Source of the DNA: Paenibacillus xylanexedens
Lineage (GTDB): Bacteria; Bacillota; Bacilli; Paenibacillales; Paenibacillaceae
DNA length: 64,000 nucleotides
Assembly: GCF_017874615.1 (NCBI RefSeq)
Contig: NZ_JAGIKV010000008.1
Span: forward strand, 1 to 64,000
Direction of reading: 5' to 3'
Positions within the stretch are counted from its first letter, which is position 1, and each line of letters begins with the position of its first letter. The translations under genes were made by a program, and so were the position numbers. The notes under the pieces were generated by a model. It saw only the letters and a program-made list of their open reading frames with translations, was not told the origin of the DNA and did no database searches. This document shows positions 51,925 to 60,150 of this stretch, piece after piece.

Positions 51925-53235
51925 TTAGTGAATTGCTTTAGCGATTGGTTTTTTCAAAAATACTCCGTAAGAGACGGCGCCCATGAGCAGCAGACCCGCT
52001 CCCAGCAAAAATACATTGTTGAAACTGCCTGTTGTATCCAAAATGTATCCGGTTACAATTGGAGCGAGTGCTGCGCCCAGAAATCCACCAAAGTTCTGGA
52101 TGGCTCCAAGTGAAGCTACCTGTTCACCCGGCGCAATGTCTGCTGCCAGAGTCCAGATTACACCTGATGGCAGTTGGGATGCGAAGTAACCTACAGACAG
52201 AAGGACAATGCTCACCACAGTACTGTCAATGAACGGAATAGGTGCTACCGAAGCCGCCGCCAGAATAGCGCCACCTACGATGGGAACTTTCCGCGAAGTG
52301 ACCACATTGACTCCTTTTCGAATGAAAAAGTCCGAGATAAATCCGCCTAACAGCACGCCGATAATACCCGCTACGAACGGAATGGAGGCAATCCAGCCTG
52401 TCTCTTTCAACGTAAAGCCCTGCTCCTTCTCCAGATAGCTCGGCAGCCAAGTCAGGTATACCCAGATCGTGAACATGATGCCGAAATTACCAATAATCAT
52501 AAACCAAGTGCTTTTATGCTTGAACAGCGATCCCCAGTTGGCTTTCGGTGCATCCGCAGCCGCTTTTGCGTTTAAGGTCTGCTCCGCAACTGCATCTGTT
52601 CCTTTGATCATCTGCTTTTCCGCAAAAGTAGGGTCACGATATACTTTGAGCCAGATGAGCATGATAATCAGACCGATTACGCCGACAAAGATAAACATAC
52701 CTCTCCACGTCATCGTTAACATCAGAACGGTCAATAGCGGCGGTGCAATCGCGTTGGCAATCTGTGAACCGGTGTTGATAATTGAGGTTGGGAGTCCACG
52801 CTCATTTTTCGCAAACCAGCGTTCTGTGACCTTCAGCCCAGAGGTGAAGAAGGGAGACTCGGACACACCGAGCAACATACGCATTGCATACAACAGAGAA
52901 TATGTATTCATAAATGCACTGAGTATGGTAGCAATGGACCAAAGTCCTGATGCCCAGGCAAACATCTTTCTGGGACCGAACTTATCCACCAACCATCCGG
53001 CGGGCAGGTTCGCTAACGCATAAGGCCACAAAAAGGCGGACAACAGCAATCCCATCTGCGTGGAGGACAGCCCGAATTCGGCTGCGATGGTTGTATTGGC
53101 AATACTCAGGTTGGATCTGTCCAGATAGTTAACCACTGCACCCAGCAGCAATAACAGAATAATTCCCCACCTTAATCCCACTTTTGGGGCTTGAGGTACC
53201 GAGGCAGGGGACGGTGATGTCTTTAAGGTTGCCAT
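51925..53235 (-). CDS. MFS transporter, anion:cation symporter family (sugar-acid type)
   Basis: The 436-residue protein has 12 membrane segments and MFS motifs GWLVDKFGPRKMF and SESPFFTSGLKVTERWF, characteristic of the ACS family (ExuT, GudP and galactonate-type carriers). WRGMFIFVG and IASIPFVAGIIGVLLGGFISD are also typical. Together with the KDPG aldolase and IclR genes upstream, it probably imports a hexuronate, gluconate or related acid. GGAGAG precedes the ATG. It lies 276 bp after the aldolase gene. Confidence 0.88.
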   Translation of the reverse strand: MATLKTSPSPASVPQAPKVGLRWGIILLLLLGAVVNYLDRSNLSIANTTIAAEFGLSSTQMGLLLSAFLWPYALANLPAGWLVDKFGPRKMFAWASGLWSIATILSAFMNTYSLLYAMRMLLGVSESPFFTSGLKVTERWFAKNERGLPTSIINTGSQIANAIAPPLLTVLMLTMTWRGMFIFVGVIGLIIMLIWLKVYRDPTFAEKQMIKGTDAVAEQTLNAKAAADAPKANWGSLFKHKSTWFMIIGNFGIMFTIWVYLTWLPSYLEKEQGFTLKETGWIASIPFVAGIIGVLLGGFISDFFIRKGVNVVTSRKVPIVGGAILAAASVAPIPFIDSTVVSIVLLSVGYFASQLPSGVIWTLAADIAPGEQVASLGAIQNFGGFLGAALAPIVTGYILDTTGSFNNVFLLGAGLLLMGAVSYGVFLKKPIAKAIH

Positions 53236-53430
53236 GTAAACTCACTCTCCTCAACACATATAAATATAAAGATACTAAAATTATATATTATGAATAAATA
53301 TGGTAATTAAAGGGCGTAGATAAGAAGATCCGTCCTGTAAACCTTAGACAGACACTTTTCAAGTATGCGTTTTCATAATGCAACATCCATTCTCATTATC
53401 CCAAAAGCACCCCCACTCCGCACCATGCAT

Positions 53431-53474
53431 GTTCACAACGATTGGCGTGAAGTCTGCCCTTTATCGCTGTGAAC
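53431..53474. repeat. Inverted repeat in the aldolase-MFS spacer
   Basis: GTTCAC-ACGAT pairs with ATCGCTGTGAAC. It may be a weak terminator or partial attenuator 38 bp after the aldolase stop, or an operator half-site pair. Confidence 0.35.
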
Positions 53475-53511
53475 TTCAACTGCAGGGTCAATCCAACCTG
53501 GATGAGAAGAA

Positions 53512-54156
53512 TCAGCGTGCCGCGGCTACGGCCTGTAAAAATTCCTCAGCAGCCTTGGTTACTCGCCCATAATCGCCAGTATCTTTTGCTGCTTTGGTGA
53601 TGTAACTCCCCACGCCAACCCCGACACAACCGGCATCCAGCCATTCATGTACATTTTGCGGCGTCACTCCACCAGTAGGGGCAATCGCTGCCTGTGGCAG
53701 AGGGGCCGAGATCGCTTTGACATATTGCGGACCTACGGACTCCGCCGGGAACAGTTTGACAATATCCGCTCCCGCTTCAAGGCTCTCTACAATTTCCTTG
53801 GCCGTGAACGCACCACTGACAGTAACCGCCTGGTAGCGGTTAGCTACCTTGATCATGTCTGGGTTGAGCTGTGGACTAACCAACATCTCCGCTCCAGCCA
53901 ATATCGCTGCACGAGCCGTCTCACCATCCAGTATTGTGCCCGCGCCAATCAGAATGCCTTGGGACGCATATTTGCGAGACAACACCTTAATTACATCCAA
54001 AGCTCCCGGAACACTCATCGTAATTTCGAGCGCCCGAATCCCACCTTCAATTGCCGCTTCGGCGACGGACAACGCTTCTTCTTCACTTTCCGAACGGATA
54101 ATCAATACGATTCCGGTTTCAGCGATGATTTTCATGTTTTCTAGCTTTCTCCACAT
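53512..54156 (-). CDS. eda: 2-dehydro-3-deoxy-6-phosphogluconate aldolase
   Basis: The 214-residue class I aldolase cleaves KDPG to pyruvate and glyceraldehyde-3-phosphate, or 4-hydroxy-2-oxoglutarate. It has EITM (catalytic Glu), IGAGTI, and the Schiff-base lysine in DIVKLFPAE; PTGGV binds phosphate. AGGAGG lies eight bases before the ATG at 54156. It lies between the IclR regulator and the MFS gene. No KDG kinase or sugar-acid dehydratase gene is in the cluster, except the P-loop kinase described at 55309. Confidence 0.93.
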   Translation of the reverse strand: MWRKLENMKIIAETGIVLIIRSESEEEALSVAEAAIEGGIRALEITMSVPGALDVIKVLSRKYASQGILIGAGTILDGETARAAILAGAEMLVSPQLNPDMIKVANRYQAVTVSGAFTAKEIVESLEAGADIVKLFPAESVGPQYVKAISAPLPQAAIAPTGGVTPQNVHEWLDAGCVGVGVGSYITKAAKDTGDYGRVTKAAEEFLQAVAAAR

Positions 54157-54221
54157 CCAAATAACCTCCTGATTCCCGTTGTACCTTTTATTGGGTTTGA
54201 TTCATTTCGATTCATTTCGAT

Positions 54222-55019
54222 TCACTCTTCTGTCCTGGGATACAGTCGATCACCGCTATAACCCAGTTGGCCTGAAAGCTTCCAAGCAGCTTCCTTAACC
54301 AGTTTTACAATGTTCTCCTCGCGTTCCGGAGTCATATTGGAATACATGCTGGCAACACTGATTGCGGCGACGGGCTCATCCCACTGGTCATAGACAGCGG
54401 AGCCGATGCAATACATCTCCAGATGGTCCTCCCGGTCATCAATCGAGTAGCCGCGCTCGCGAATCTCCTGCATATCTTGCAAAATATCAGGAATGGTTAC
54501 TTTGGAGAAGGATGTACGCGAAGGGAGCTCACCGCTACCTATAATCTCCAGCACCTTGCCGATGGGGAGCGCCGCCAGCAAAGCTTTGCCGAGCCCCGTT
54601 GTGTGCATATATCTGCGGGAGCCGAGTTTCGCTGTTGGTCGCATAACCGAATAACTCTCGGCCTTGTCCAGATATACAATCCGGCCCTTATCCTCAATCC
54701 CGAGAAATGCAGTGCTTCCCGTCTGGCGATTGAGTTCTTGAAGCAGAGGTCTTGCCATATGGGGGATACCCATATTGGACAAGTACGCCATGCCTGTCTC
54801 AAACACAGCAATGCCTAGCCGGTATGTTTTGAGACGTACATCATCCATTTCAATAAAACCCTTGTGCAGCAGTGTCTGTACCAGTTCAAACCCGCTGCTC
54901 TTGGGTAAGCTCATTTGTTTGCAAATTTCATTCAGTGTTAATGGAGCGCCACTTTTGGCAAATAGAACGAGTAAATCCGCGACTCGTTCAGCAGATTTAT
55001 TCATGCGGATATTGTCCAT
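54222..55019 (-). CDS. IclR-family transcriptional regulator (KdgR-like)
   Basis: The 265-residue protein has an N-terminal winged helix (RVADLLVLFAKSGAPLTLNEICKQMSLPKSSGFELVQTL) and a C-terminal GAF-like effector domain (HTTGLGKALLAALP, GYSIDDREDHLEMYCIGSAVYD, AAISVAS). It probably senses a sugar-acid intermediate. AAGGAG precedes the ATG. Three similar partial palindromes lie in the divergent spacer with the P-loop kinase gene. Confidence 0.9.
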   Translation of the reverse strand: MDNIRMNKSAERVADLLVLFAKSGAPLTLNEICKQMSLPKSSGFELVQTLLHKGFIEMDDVRLKTYRLGIAVFETGMAYLSNMGIPHMARPLLQELNRQTGSTAFLGIEDKGRIVYLDKAESYSVMRPTAKLGSRRYMHTTGLGKALLAALPIGKVLEIIGSGELPSRTSFSKVTIPDILQDMQEIRERGYSIDDREDHLEMYCIGSAVYDQWDEPVAAISVASMYSNMTPEREENIVKLVKEAAWKLSGQLGYSGDRLYPRTEE

Positions 55020-55035
55020 ATTATCTCCTTTAAAT

Positions 55036-55064
55036 CTTCGACGTCGAAGTTCGCATATGTGAAC
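55036..55064. promoter_or_regulatory. Candidate IclR operator (two overlapping palindromes)
   Basis: A perfect 14-bp palindrome, CTTCGACGTCGAAG (55036-55049), is followed at once by GTTCGCATATGTGAAC (55049-55064). They lie 17-45 bp before the iclR start. The second is the motif shared with 55207-55241. Confidence 0.55.
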
Positions 55065-55206
55065 TTAATTCACATCACCGAACGATGCCCTCATTATAGA
55101 TCAGCCGCACTGAAAATATCAACCGCTTTCTTAAAACTTTTTTTGCATACTATTTCTCCAAAAAGGATTGTATTTCGGTTGAAAACGGTATACTCTAATA
55201 GCAAAT

Positions 55207-55241
55207 GTTCACTAATGCGAATAAGGTTCGTATATGCGAAC
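55207..55241. promoter_or_regulatory. Two further copies of the IclR-type operator
   Basis: GTTCACTAATGCGAAT (55207-55222) and GTTCGTATATGCGAAC (55226-55241). Consensus GTTCRYATATGYGAAC. They lie upstream of the + strand kinase gene (55309), linking it to the IclR regulon. Confidence 0.5.
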
Positions 55242-55308
55242 TTCAATTGGCGCTATAATACCGTTCATATTCATACGATCTTAATATTATGTAGAGGAGG
55301 GACCGTCC

Positions 55309-55896
55309 ATGAAACCTGTCCTGATTTTTTTGATTGGCTCTGCCGGCTCGGGCAAATCCACCATTGGCAAAAAGCTTGCTGCCGAGCACCACTTTTGTTA
55401 TCTGGATAAAGATGTCGTGTGCAATACGTTTACAGGGAAGCTTCTGGAAGCACAAGGGTATTCCCCTCATGATCGCGACGGCAACACCTATTACCTCGAC
55501 ACCGTTATGGACCTCGAATATGAAACGTTGTTAAACGTGGCGAATGACAATCTTCAATTGGGTAGATCTGTCATCTTGGATGCACCTTTTGTCGGTTACT
55601 TTCGCGAAAGCGATTACATTAATCATCTGGTTGCCAAATATGAGTGGCAATCTGTCCTACCCGTGGTGCTGAGAGTGGATGTGAATGTTGATGTTCTTCA
55701 ACAACGCTTGAAGAGTCGCGGTCTGGAGAGAGACAGGTGGAAGCTGGATCACTGGGAGACGTTTGTACAGGGGATACAAGCCAATACATGCATGTGGGAG
55801 AATATCGAGGTCATTTCCGTGGACAACAGCTCAGATGAATTCGATCTCACACATCTGACCGCTTTGCTGCCTATGTCCGCTGCCATGTCATCTTAA
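55309..55896 (+). CDS. P-loop kinase of unknown substrate
   Basis: The 195-residue protein has Walker A GSAGSGKST near the N-terminus, LDKDVV, and a lid with RLKSRGLERDRWKLD. The shape resembles gluconate/shikimate kinases or zeta-toxin-like nucleoside kinases. It is divergent from iclR and preceded by two operator copies of the same motif. It could therefore phosphorylate a sugar acid feeding the aldolase; this is inference. GAGGAGG precedes the ATG. Confidence 0.75.
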   Translation: MKPVLIFLIGSAGSGKSTIGKKLAAEHHFCYLDKDVVCNTFTGKLLEAQGYSPHDRDGNTYYLDTVMDLEYETLLNVANDNLQLGRSVILDAPFVGYFRESDYINHLVAKYEWQSVLPVVLRVDVNVDVLQQRLKSRGLERDRWKLDHWETFVQGIQANTCMWENIEVISVDNSSDEFDLTHLTALLPMSAAMSS

Positions 55897-55963
55897 AGTC
55901 CATATAACGGTAACTACTGAGGAACTGGAGTCGAAGCAAGTTAACGTAGCACCGTTATGCCAT

Positions 55964-56004
55964 AAAAAAAGTACACGGAAAGCATAGTGCCTTCCGTGTA
56001 CTTT
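55964..56004 (-). terminator. Terminator of the LCP gene
   Basis: A 13-bp stem AAAGTACACGGAA/TTCCGTGTACTTT with a 11-base loop. On the minus strand a T-run follows. It is also usable for the + strand kinase gene. Confidence 0.85.
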
Positions 56005-56048
56005 GGTATATTCTATCGTTGCAGCAACCTTCTTCTACTGCTTCTATT

Positions 56049-57086
56049 CTAGGTTTTATCCGCTGCGGCTGAATCGGTTGACTCTGGTTCAATAATCTCA
56101 GTCGCATCCGGGTCCAGCCAACTGGCGATCATGCCACGCACATACTGCAGATCGTCCTCCGACAGATCATAGTACCATGTGCCACTGCGCGTTGCACCTT
56201 CCCCCTTCAGCATGTAATTGCTGATCGTTGGTATGCTATCTTTCATATATAAGGCCTCGGCAAATTTCACGATAAAGTCCGAGGTCATATTGGTTGTAAA
56301 ATTCGATCCGGCAATCTGGATTACATCCGGGATCTTGGTCAGATTTTTGACCTCCAGCGCACGATTCATGAAGGCACTTAAGAAAATCCGGTGACGCATC
56401 GTCCGATTGAAATCGGAATCTTCCCGGTAACGCACATAACCAAGCGCTTCTTCGCCGTTATAGATCGGTTTATTCGCTTCAACAAACAGCTTCTCATGAA
56501 TTTTGAGCTTGTTCTCAATATTTTTCTTGATCGGCAGTTCCACACCACCCACCGCATCAACAATATCCTTGAGCCCGTTAAAATTAATCGCGGCATAGAA
56601 ATCAACTTTGTTCCCCAGCAAATTCTCCACCGTATCCATCGCCATCTTGGCTTCACCATGGGCATACGCTGAGTTGATCTTTGACTTCACATCCCGGCCG
56701 ACAATCTCGGTATAGGAATCACGTGGAATGGACAGCAGCAGCACTTTATTGTCTTCTGGACGCACGACGGAATAGATGATGGTATCCGAACGGCTTGGTT
56801 CGTTATCTCGTTGGTCAATCCCTAGCAACAAAAGCGAGAATGGGTCGGTATGTTCCACGACAGGGGCATCCTTATCGCCAGCTGGTACAAAGGAGTCATC
56901 CAAGGCTTCCTTCACCGTAGCTGAAGCGAACATATTAAAGGCAAACACGACGAGTTGCTTTCGATAGATAAATCCGAGTCCTCCCAACACAAGCAGCACA
57001 CTTAGGGTGATGATTAATGGCTTCTTCCATTTCTTCTTCGGTTTCTTCGGCTTCCGTCTTGTTAAATGTGCGGCACTGTTTTCCAT
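56049..57086 (-). CDS. LytR-CpsA-Psr (LCP) family protein
   Basis: This protein of about 345 residues has a basic cytoplasmic start (RRKPKKPKKKWKK), one membrane helix (PLIITLSVLLVLGGLGF) and the LCP domain. Signatures are FSLLLLGIDQRDNE, RSDTIIYSVV, LLSIPRDSYTEI, KINSAYAHG and YVRYREDSDFNRTMRHR. LCP enzymes transfer teichoic acids or other polymers from a lipid carrier to peptidoglycan. AAAGGAG is best spaced for the second of two tandem ATGs (57086). It is flanked by unrelated genes. Confidence 0.9.
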   Translation of the reverse strand: MENSAAHLTRRKPKKPKKKWKKPLIITLSVLLVLGGLGFIYRKQLVVFAFNMFASATVKEALDDSFVPAGDKDAPVVEHTDPFSLLLLGIDQRDNEPSRSDTIIYSVVRPEDNKVLLLSIPRDSYTEIVGRDVKSKINSAYAHGEAKMAMDTVENLLGNKVDFYAAINFNGLKDIVDAVGGVELPIKKNIENKLKIHEKLFVEANKPIYNGEEALGYVRYREDSDFNRTMRHRIFLSAFMNRALEVKNLTKIPDVIQIAGSNFTTNMTSDFIVKFAEALYMKDSIPTISNYMLKGEGATRSGTWYYDLSEDDLQYVRGMIASWLDPDATEIIEPESTDSAAADKT

Positions 57087-57198
57087 CATATCTCCTTTAA
57101 TAACGGGTTCTTAGAATCATTTAACTATATTAATAACACGTTTTCAATAGATTACGTTATAATCTGCATTACATAAATGTACATAAAGGGAGCGATGA

Positions 57199-58176
57199 AT
57201 GATGGAGTATCGACGTTTGGGCAATAGTGGTTTGCGTGTGTCGGCACTGGGGCTTGGCACCAATGCGTTTGGCAAACGCGCGGATGAAGCAGCTTCTACC
57301 CGCATTATTCATGCAGCGATGGATCAAGGCATCAACTTTATCGATACCGCCAATATCTACGCAGGCACGGAATCGGAACGCATTATTGGACAGGCTCTCA
57401 CAGGTCGACGGGAAAACGCGGTGCTTGCTACCAAGGCCGGATTACCCCGGCATGATGGTCCTCATGGGCGGGGTTCCTCCCGCTACCATCTGCAACAAGA
57501 GCTGGAACATAGCCTGCGGCGCCTGCAAACGGATTATGTCGATCTGTACCAGATCCATACCTTTGATCCGCATACACCACTGGATGAGACACTGCGCACA
57601 CTGGATGATATGGTCACTTCCGGCAAAGTCCGTTACATCGGAGCCTCCAACTACGCAGCCTGGGAGCTGATGAAAGCTCTGGGCATCAGTGAACAGAAAG
57701 GTTATGTGCGCTACATCTCCACCCAAACCAGCTACTCCCTGGCAGACCGTACGCCTGAGTTGGAACTGGTGCCGATGTGTCTCGATCAGGGTGTAGGCAT
57801 TATCCCGTATTTCCCGTTGGCAGGTGGTATTCTGACCGGTAAATATAACGGACAGACCAGTGTGCCTTCTGGTTCCAGAGCAGACACCGATCCGTCCTTC
57901 AACCGTTTCCTGCTGGAGCATAATATCCAACTGAGTGAACAAGTGAGTGCTAAAGCTGCCTCATATGGCTGCTCCCCGAGTGTGCTGTCACTCGCATGGC
58001 TGCTGACACGTCCAGCTGTATCCACAGTGATTGTCGGGGCTACACGCACCGAACAGCTGGAACATAATCTGGCTAGTCTGGACATGTCACTGCCCGATGA
58101 GCTGTTGGCCGATCTGGACCAGATTAGTGACTCTTTCCGTCGCCGCGAGCCGTTTGCGTCCTATCGAATCGATTGA
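57199..58176 (+). CDS. Aldo/keto reductase
   Basis: The 325-residue TIM-barrel oxidoreductase has LGLGTNAFG, the catalytic Asp and Tyr in FIDTANIYAGTESERIIGQAL, Lys in LATKAG, His in YQIHTFD, and the NADPH-binding C-terminus (STVIVGATRTEQLEHNL). The substrate is unknown. Two tandem ATGs (57199 and 57202) follow GGGAG. A terminator follows. Confidence 0.9.
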   Translation: MMEYRRLGNSGLRVSALGLGTNAFGKRADEAASTRIIHAAMDQGINFIDTANIYAGTESERIIGQALTGRRENAVLATKAGLPRHDGPHGRGSSRYHLQQELEHSLRRLQTDYVDLYQIHTFDPHTPLDETLRTLDDMVTSGKVRYIGASNYAAWELMKALGISEQKGYVRYISTQTSYSLADRTPELELVPMCLDQGVGIIPYFPLAGGILTGKYNGQTSVPSGSRADTDPSFNRFLLEHNIQLSEQVSAKAASYGCSPSVLSLAWLLTRPAVSTVIVGATRTEQLEHNLASLDMSLPDELLADLDQISDSFRRREPFASYRID

Positions 58177-58184
58177 GCAACCAA

Positions 58185-58225
58185 AATAGACCTCCCGACA
58201 AGATGAAGTCAGGAGGTCTATTTGT
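58185..58225 (+). terminator. Terminator of the aldo/keto reductase gene
   Basis: AATAGACCTCC pairs with GGAGGTCTATT around a 16-base loop, then TGTATTTT. Confidence 0.75.
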
Positions 58226-58320
58226 ATTTTGCAGAGGTGCTATAATTATTAATAATTAGAAAAATTTCCATTTCCACTACATTCTGTAGTTTAATAAATT
58301 AAAAAAAGATATATTACGGA

Positions 58321-58782
58321 TCAACTCTCTGTTTTTTGGCGAAGAAACTCCTGCATGATCTCCATATACTCTTCCTTACGATGATCCAAAGTTTCGAAGA
58401 ATGCCTTGTCCGATTCCTCGACCAGATGAATTCCCTCCACAGCCAATCGGGTTCCTTCTTCCGTTGTTGTGATAATATTGGCACGCGTATCTGTCTGATG
58501 ACGAGCGCGGGTAATTAATCCCCTTTTTTCAAGCGCACGTAGAACCTGAGAAGTCACGTTAACATCCACCTTGGCAAACTGAGCAATTTGAACCTGAGTA
58601 ACTCCTTTGCCTTCCTCATCGTGTTCATTGAGCCATAAACAGGCGTGCAACAATACAAATTGAGGTTGTGTCAGTTCGAGGGGCTCCAGCACCCTGCGTA
58701 CTTCCTTTTGCCACATGGCTGTAACCTGCCATAACAGATATCCCGGACTTTCTTGTGCGTTTTTATACCGTGAGCTTGTCAT
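58321..58782 (-). CDS. MarR-family transcriptional regulator
   Basis: The 153-residue winged-helix regulator has QPQFVLLHACLWL, the recognition region IAQFAKVDVNVTSQVLRALEKRGLI, and the wing TDTRANIITTTEEG. GGAGG precedes the ATG. No divergent partner is adjacent; its target is unknown. Confidence 0.9.
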   Translation of the reverse strand: MTSSRYKNAQESPGYLLWQVTAMWQKEVRRVLEPLELTQPQFVLLHACLWLNEHDEEGKGVTQVQIAQFAKVDVNVTSQVLRALEKRGLITRARHQTDTRANIITTTEEGTRLAVEGIHLVEESDKAFFETLDHRKEEYMEIMQEFLRQKTES

Positions 58783-58916
58783 CTCATACCTCCATGATGT
58801 GCGACCTTATGCAACAGAATATATACCCGTCAGTCAATGAAGTAAATCCATTATTCATATAACGATGATGGAAACATATCCGTTGCAACTCTGTGTGTTC
58901 TTTCTCAAAAAAAAAA

Positions 58917-59594
58917 TTAGCGCGCAGGGATAAACTGCTTCACCCATTGTCCGAATCCTTGCGGATTGCGGCTCTGTATAAGAATGGTTCCTTCTCCCCG
59001 GAACCGACATACCAGTCCTTCTCCACTTGTAACACTGGATAACCAGCCCTGTGAAGCTTTCTCAATACGGTAATCTACATAATGAGGCCATGCCACCAAA
59101 TGGGCGTTATCGACGATCATTTCTTCACCTGCTGCCAGATTAATCGCATGAATGGCACCATAGGAAGACAGAAATACAGTTCCACGTCCGCTGATCTCAA
59201 TAATGAAGAAACCTTCTCCTGAAAAGAGACCTTTTTTCAGGTTTTGCATTTTGGTATTCACCTGAATGCCTTCGGTTCCTGCCAGAAATCCGTCTTTCTG
59301 CACATAGAGTGAATAGGAACCGTCCAATTCAACAGCTTCTACATCGCCCATGCTTGAAGGTGAGAGCAGAATCTCTGCCGACCCGCCCGCAGCCGTCAGT
59401 TCCTGAAAGAAAAACTTCTCCCCGCTCAGCATCCGACCGAACCCGGCAAACATCCCACCTTCTGCTGAACCCTTCAGCTCAACCGTAGGAGTCATGGATA
59501 CCATCGCACCACTCTCGGCCTTGAACCGCTCTCCCCGCTGCAAATGTACCTTGAGCATCGCAAAAGCACCATCATATAAAATCTCATAGTTCAC
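58917..59594 (-). CDS. AIM24/TIGR00266 family protein
   Basis: The 225-residue all-beta protein has the family repeats FKAESGAMVSMTPTVELKG, GEKFFFQELTAAGGSAEILLSPS, LFSGEGFFIIEISGRGTVFLSSYGAI and VDNAHLVAWPHYVDYRI. The biochemical role is unknown. Start is GTG at 59594, overlapping the HxlR-gene stop by 4 bases, so the two are coupled. Confidence 0.9.
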   Translation of the reverse strand: MNYEILYDGAFAMLKVHLQRGERFKAESGAMVSMTPTVELKGSAEGGMFAGFGRMLSGEKFFFQELTAAGGSAEILLSPSSMGDVEAVELDGSYSLYVQKDGFLAGTEGIQVNTKMQNLKKGLFSGEGFFIIEISGRGTVFLSSYGAIHAINLAAGEEMIVDNAHLVAWPHYVDYRIEKASQGWLSSVTSGEGLVCRFRGEGTILIQSRNPQGFGQWVKQFIPAR

Positions 59595-59986
59595 GGTTGC
59601 ACCAGCTCCCTATTGTCAGAGTTAAAATCATTGAGTCCATTATCTTCCAGAACTGCTGATTTGTCTCCGTATTCCTTCACAATATGTTGATCTCCCCAAT
59701 TGCAGAGCGCATTGAGAATCGGTTCAAGACTTCTCCCGTAATCACTCAATTCGTATTCTACTTTGGGAGGGACCTGATTATATACGATTCGATTCACGAT
59801 CCCGTCGTTTTCAAGCTCTCTCAGTTGCTGTGTTAACATTTTCTGTGTAATTGCGGGCATAATACGCTTAAGATCACTGGTTCGTCTTTTCCCATGTGTC
59901 AGATGACAGAGAATGACGCATTTCCACTTGCCACCGATTACCTCTAAGGTAGCTTCAACCGAGATGTTATATTTTTTTCTAACCAT
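59591..59986 (-). CDS. HxlR-family transcriptional regulator
   Basis: The 131-residue winged-helix regulator has VIGGKWKCVILCHL, RTSDLKRIMPAITQKMLTQQLRELENDGIVNR and YELSDYGRSLEPIL. C23, next to the KW pair, could sense redox or electrophiles, as in YodB/HypR relatives. GGGAGG precedes the ATG. It is divergent from an MFS exporter; a 12-bp direct repeat lies between them. Confidence 0.9.
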   Translation of the reverse strand: MVRKKYNISVEATLEVIGGKWKCVILCHLTHGKRRTSDLKRIMPAITQKMLTQQLRELENDGIVNRIVYNQVPPKVEYELSDYGRSLEPILNALCNWGDQHIVKEYGDKSAVLEDNGLNDFNSDNRELVQP

Positions 59987-60042
59987 AACTTGCTTCCTCC
60001 CTGATGAATTGAATTACATCCGTCACATGCTGTATAGGCACC

Positions 60043-60075
60043 AAAAAGTACGTAGGGTACTAAAAAGTACGTACT
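60043..60075. promoter_or_regulatory. Direct repeat with GTAC symmetry, candidate HxlR operator
   Basis: AAAAAGTACGTA occurs at 60043-60054 and 60062-60073, 19 bp apart. The second extends into the palindrome AGTACGTACT. It lies 57-90 bp upstream of the HxlR start and 76-108 bp before the MFS start. Confidence 0.5.
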
Positions 60076-60150
60076 ATTCAATCTATACCGAATAACTCAT
60101 AATAGCATTTGCCGGTACGTAAATCTACATTCTGGGGAGTTGAACAAGAA

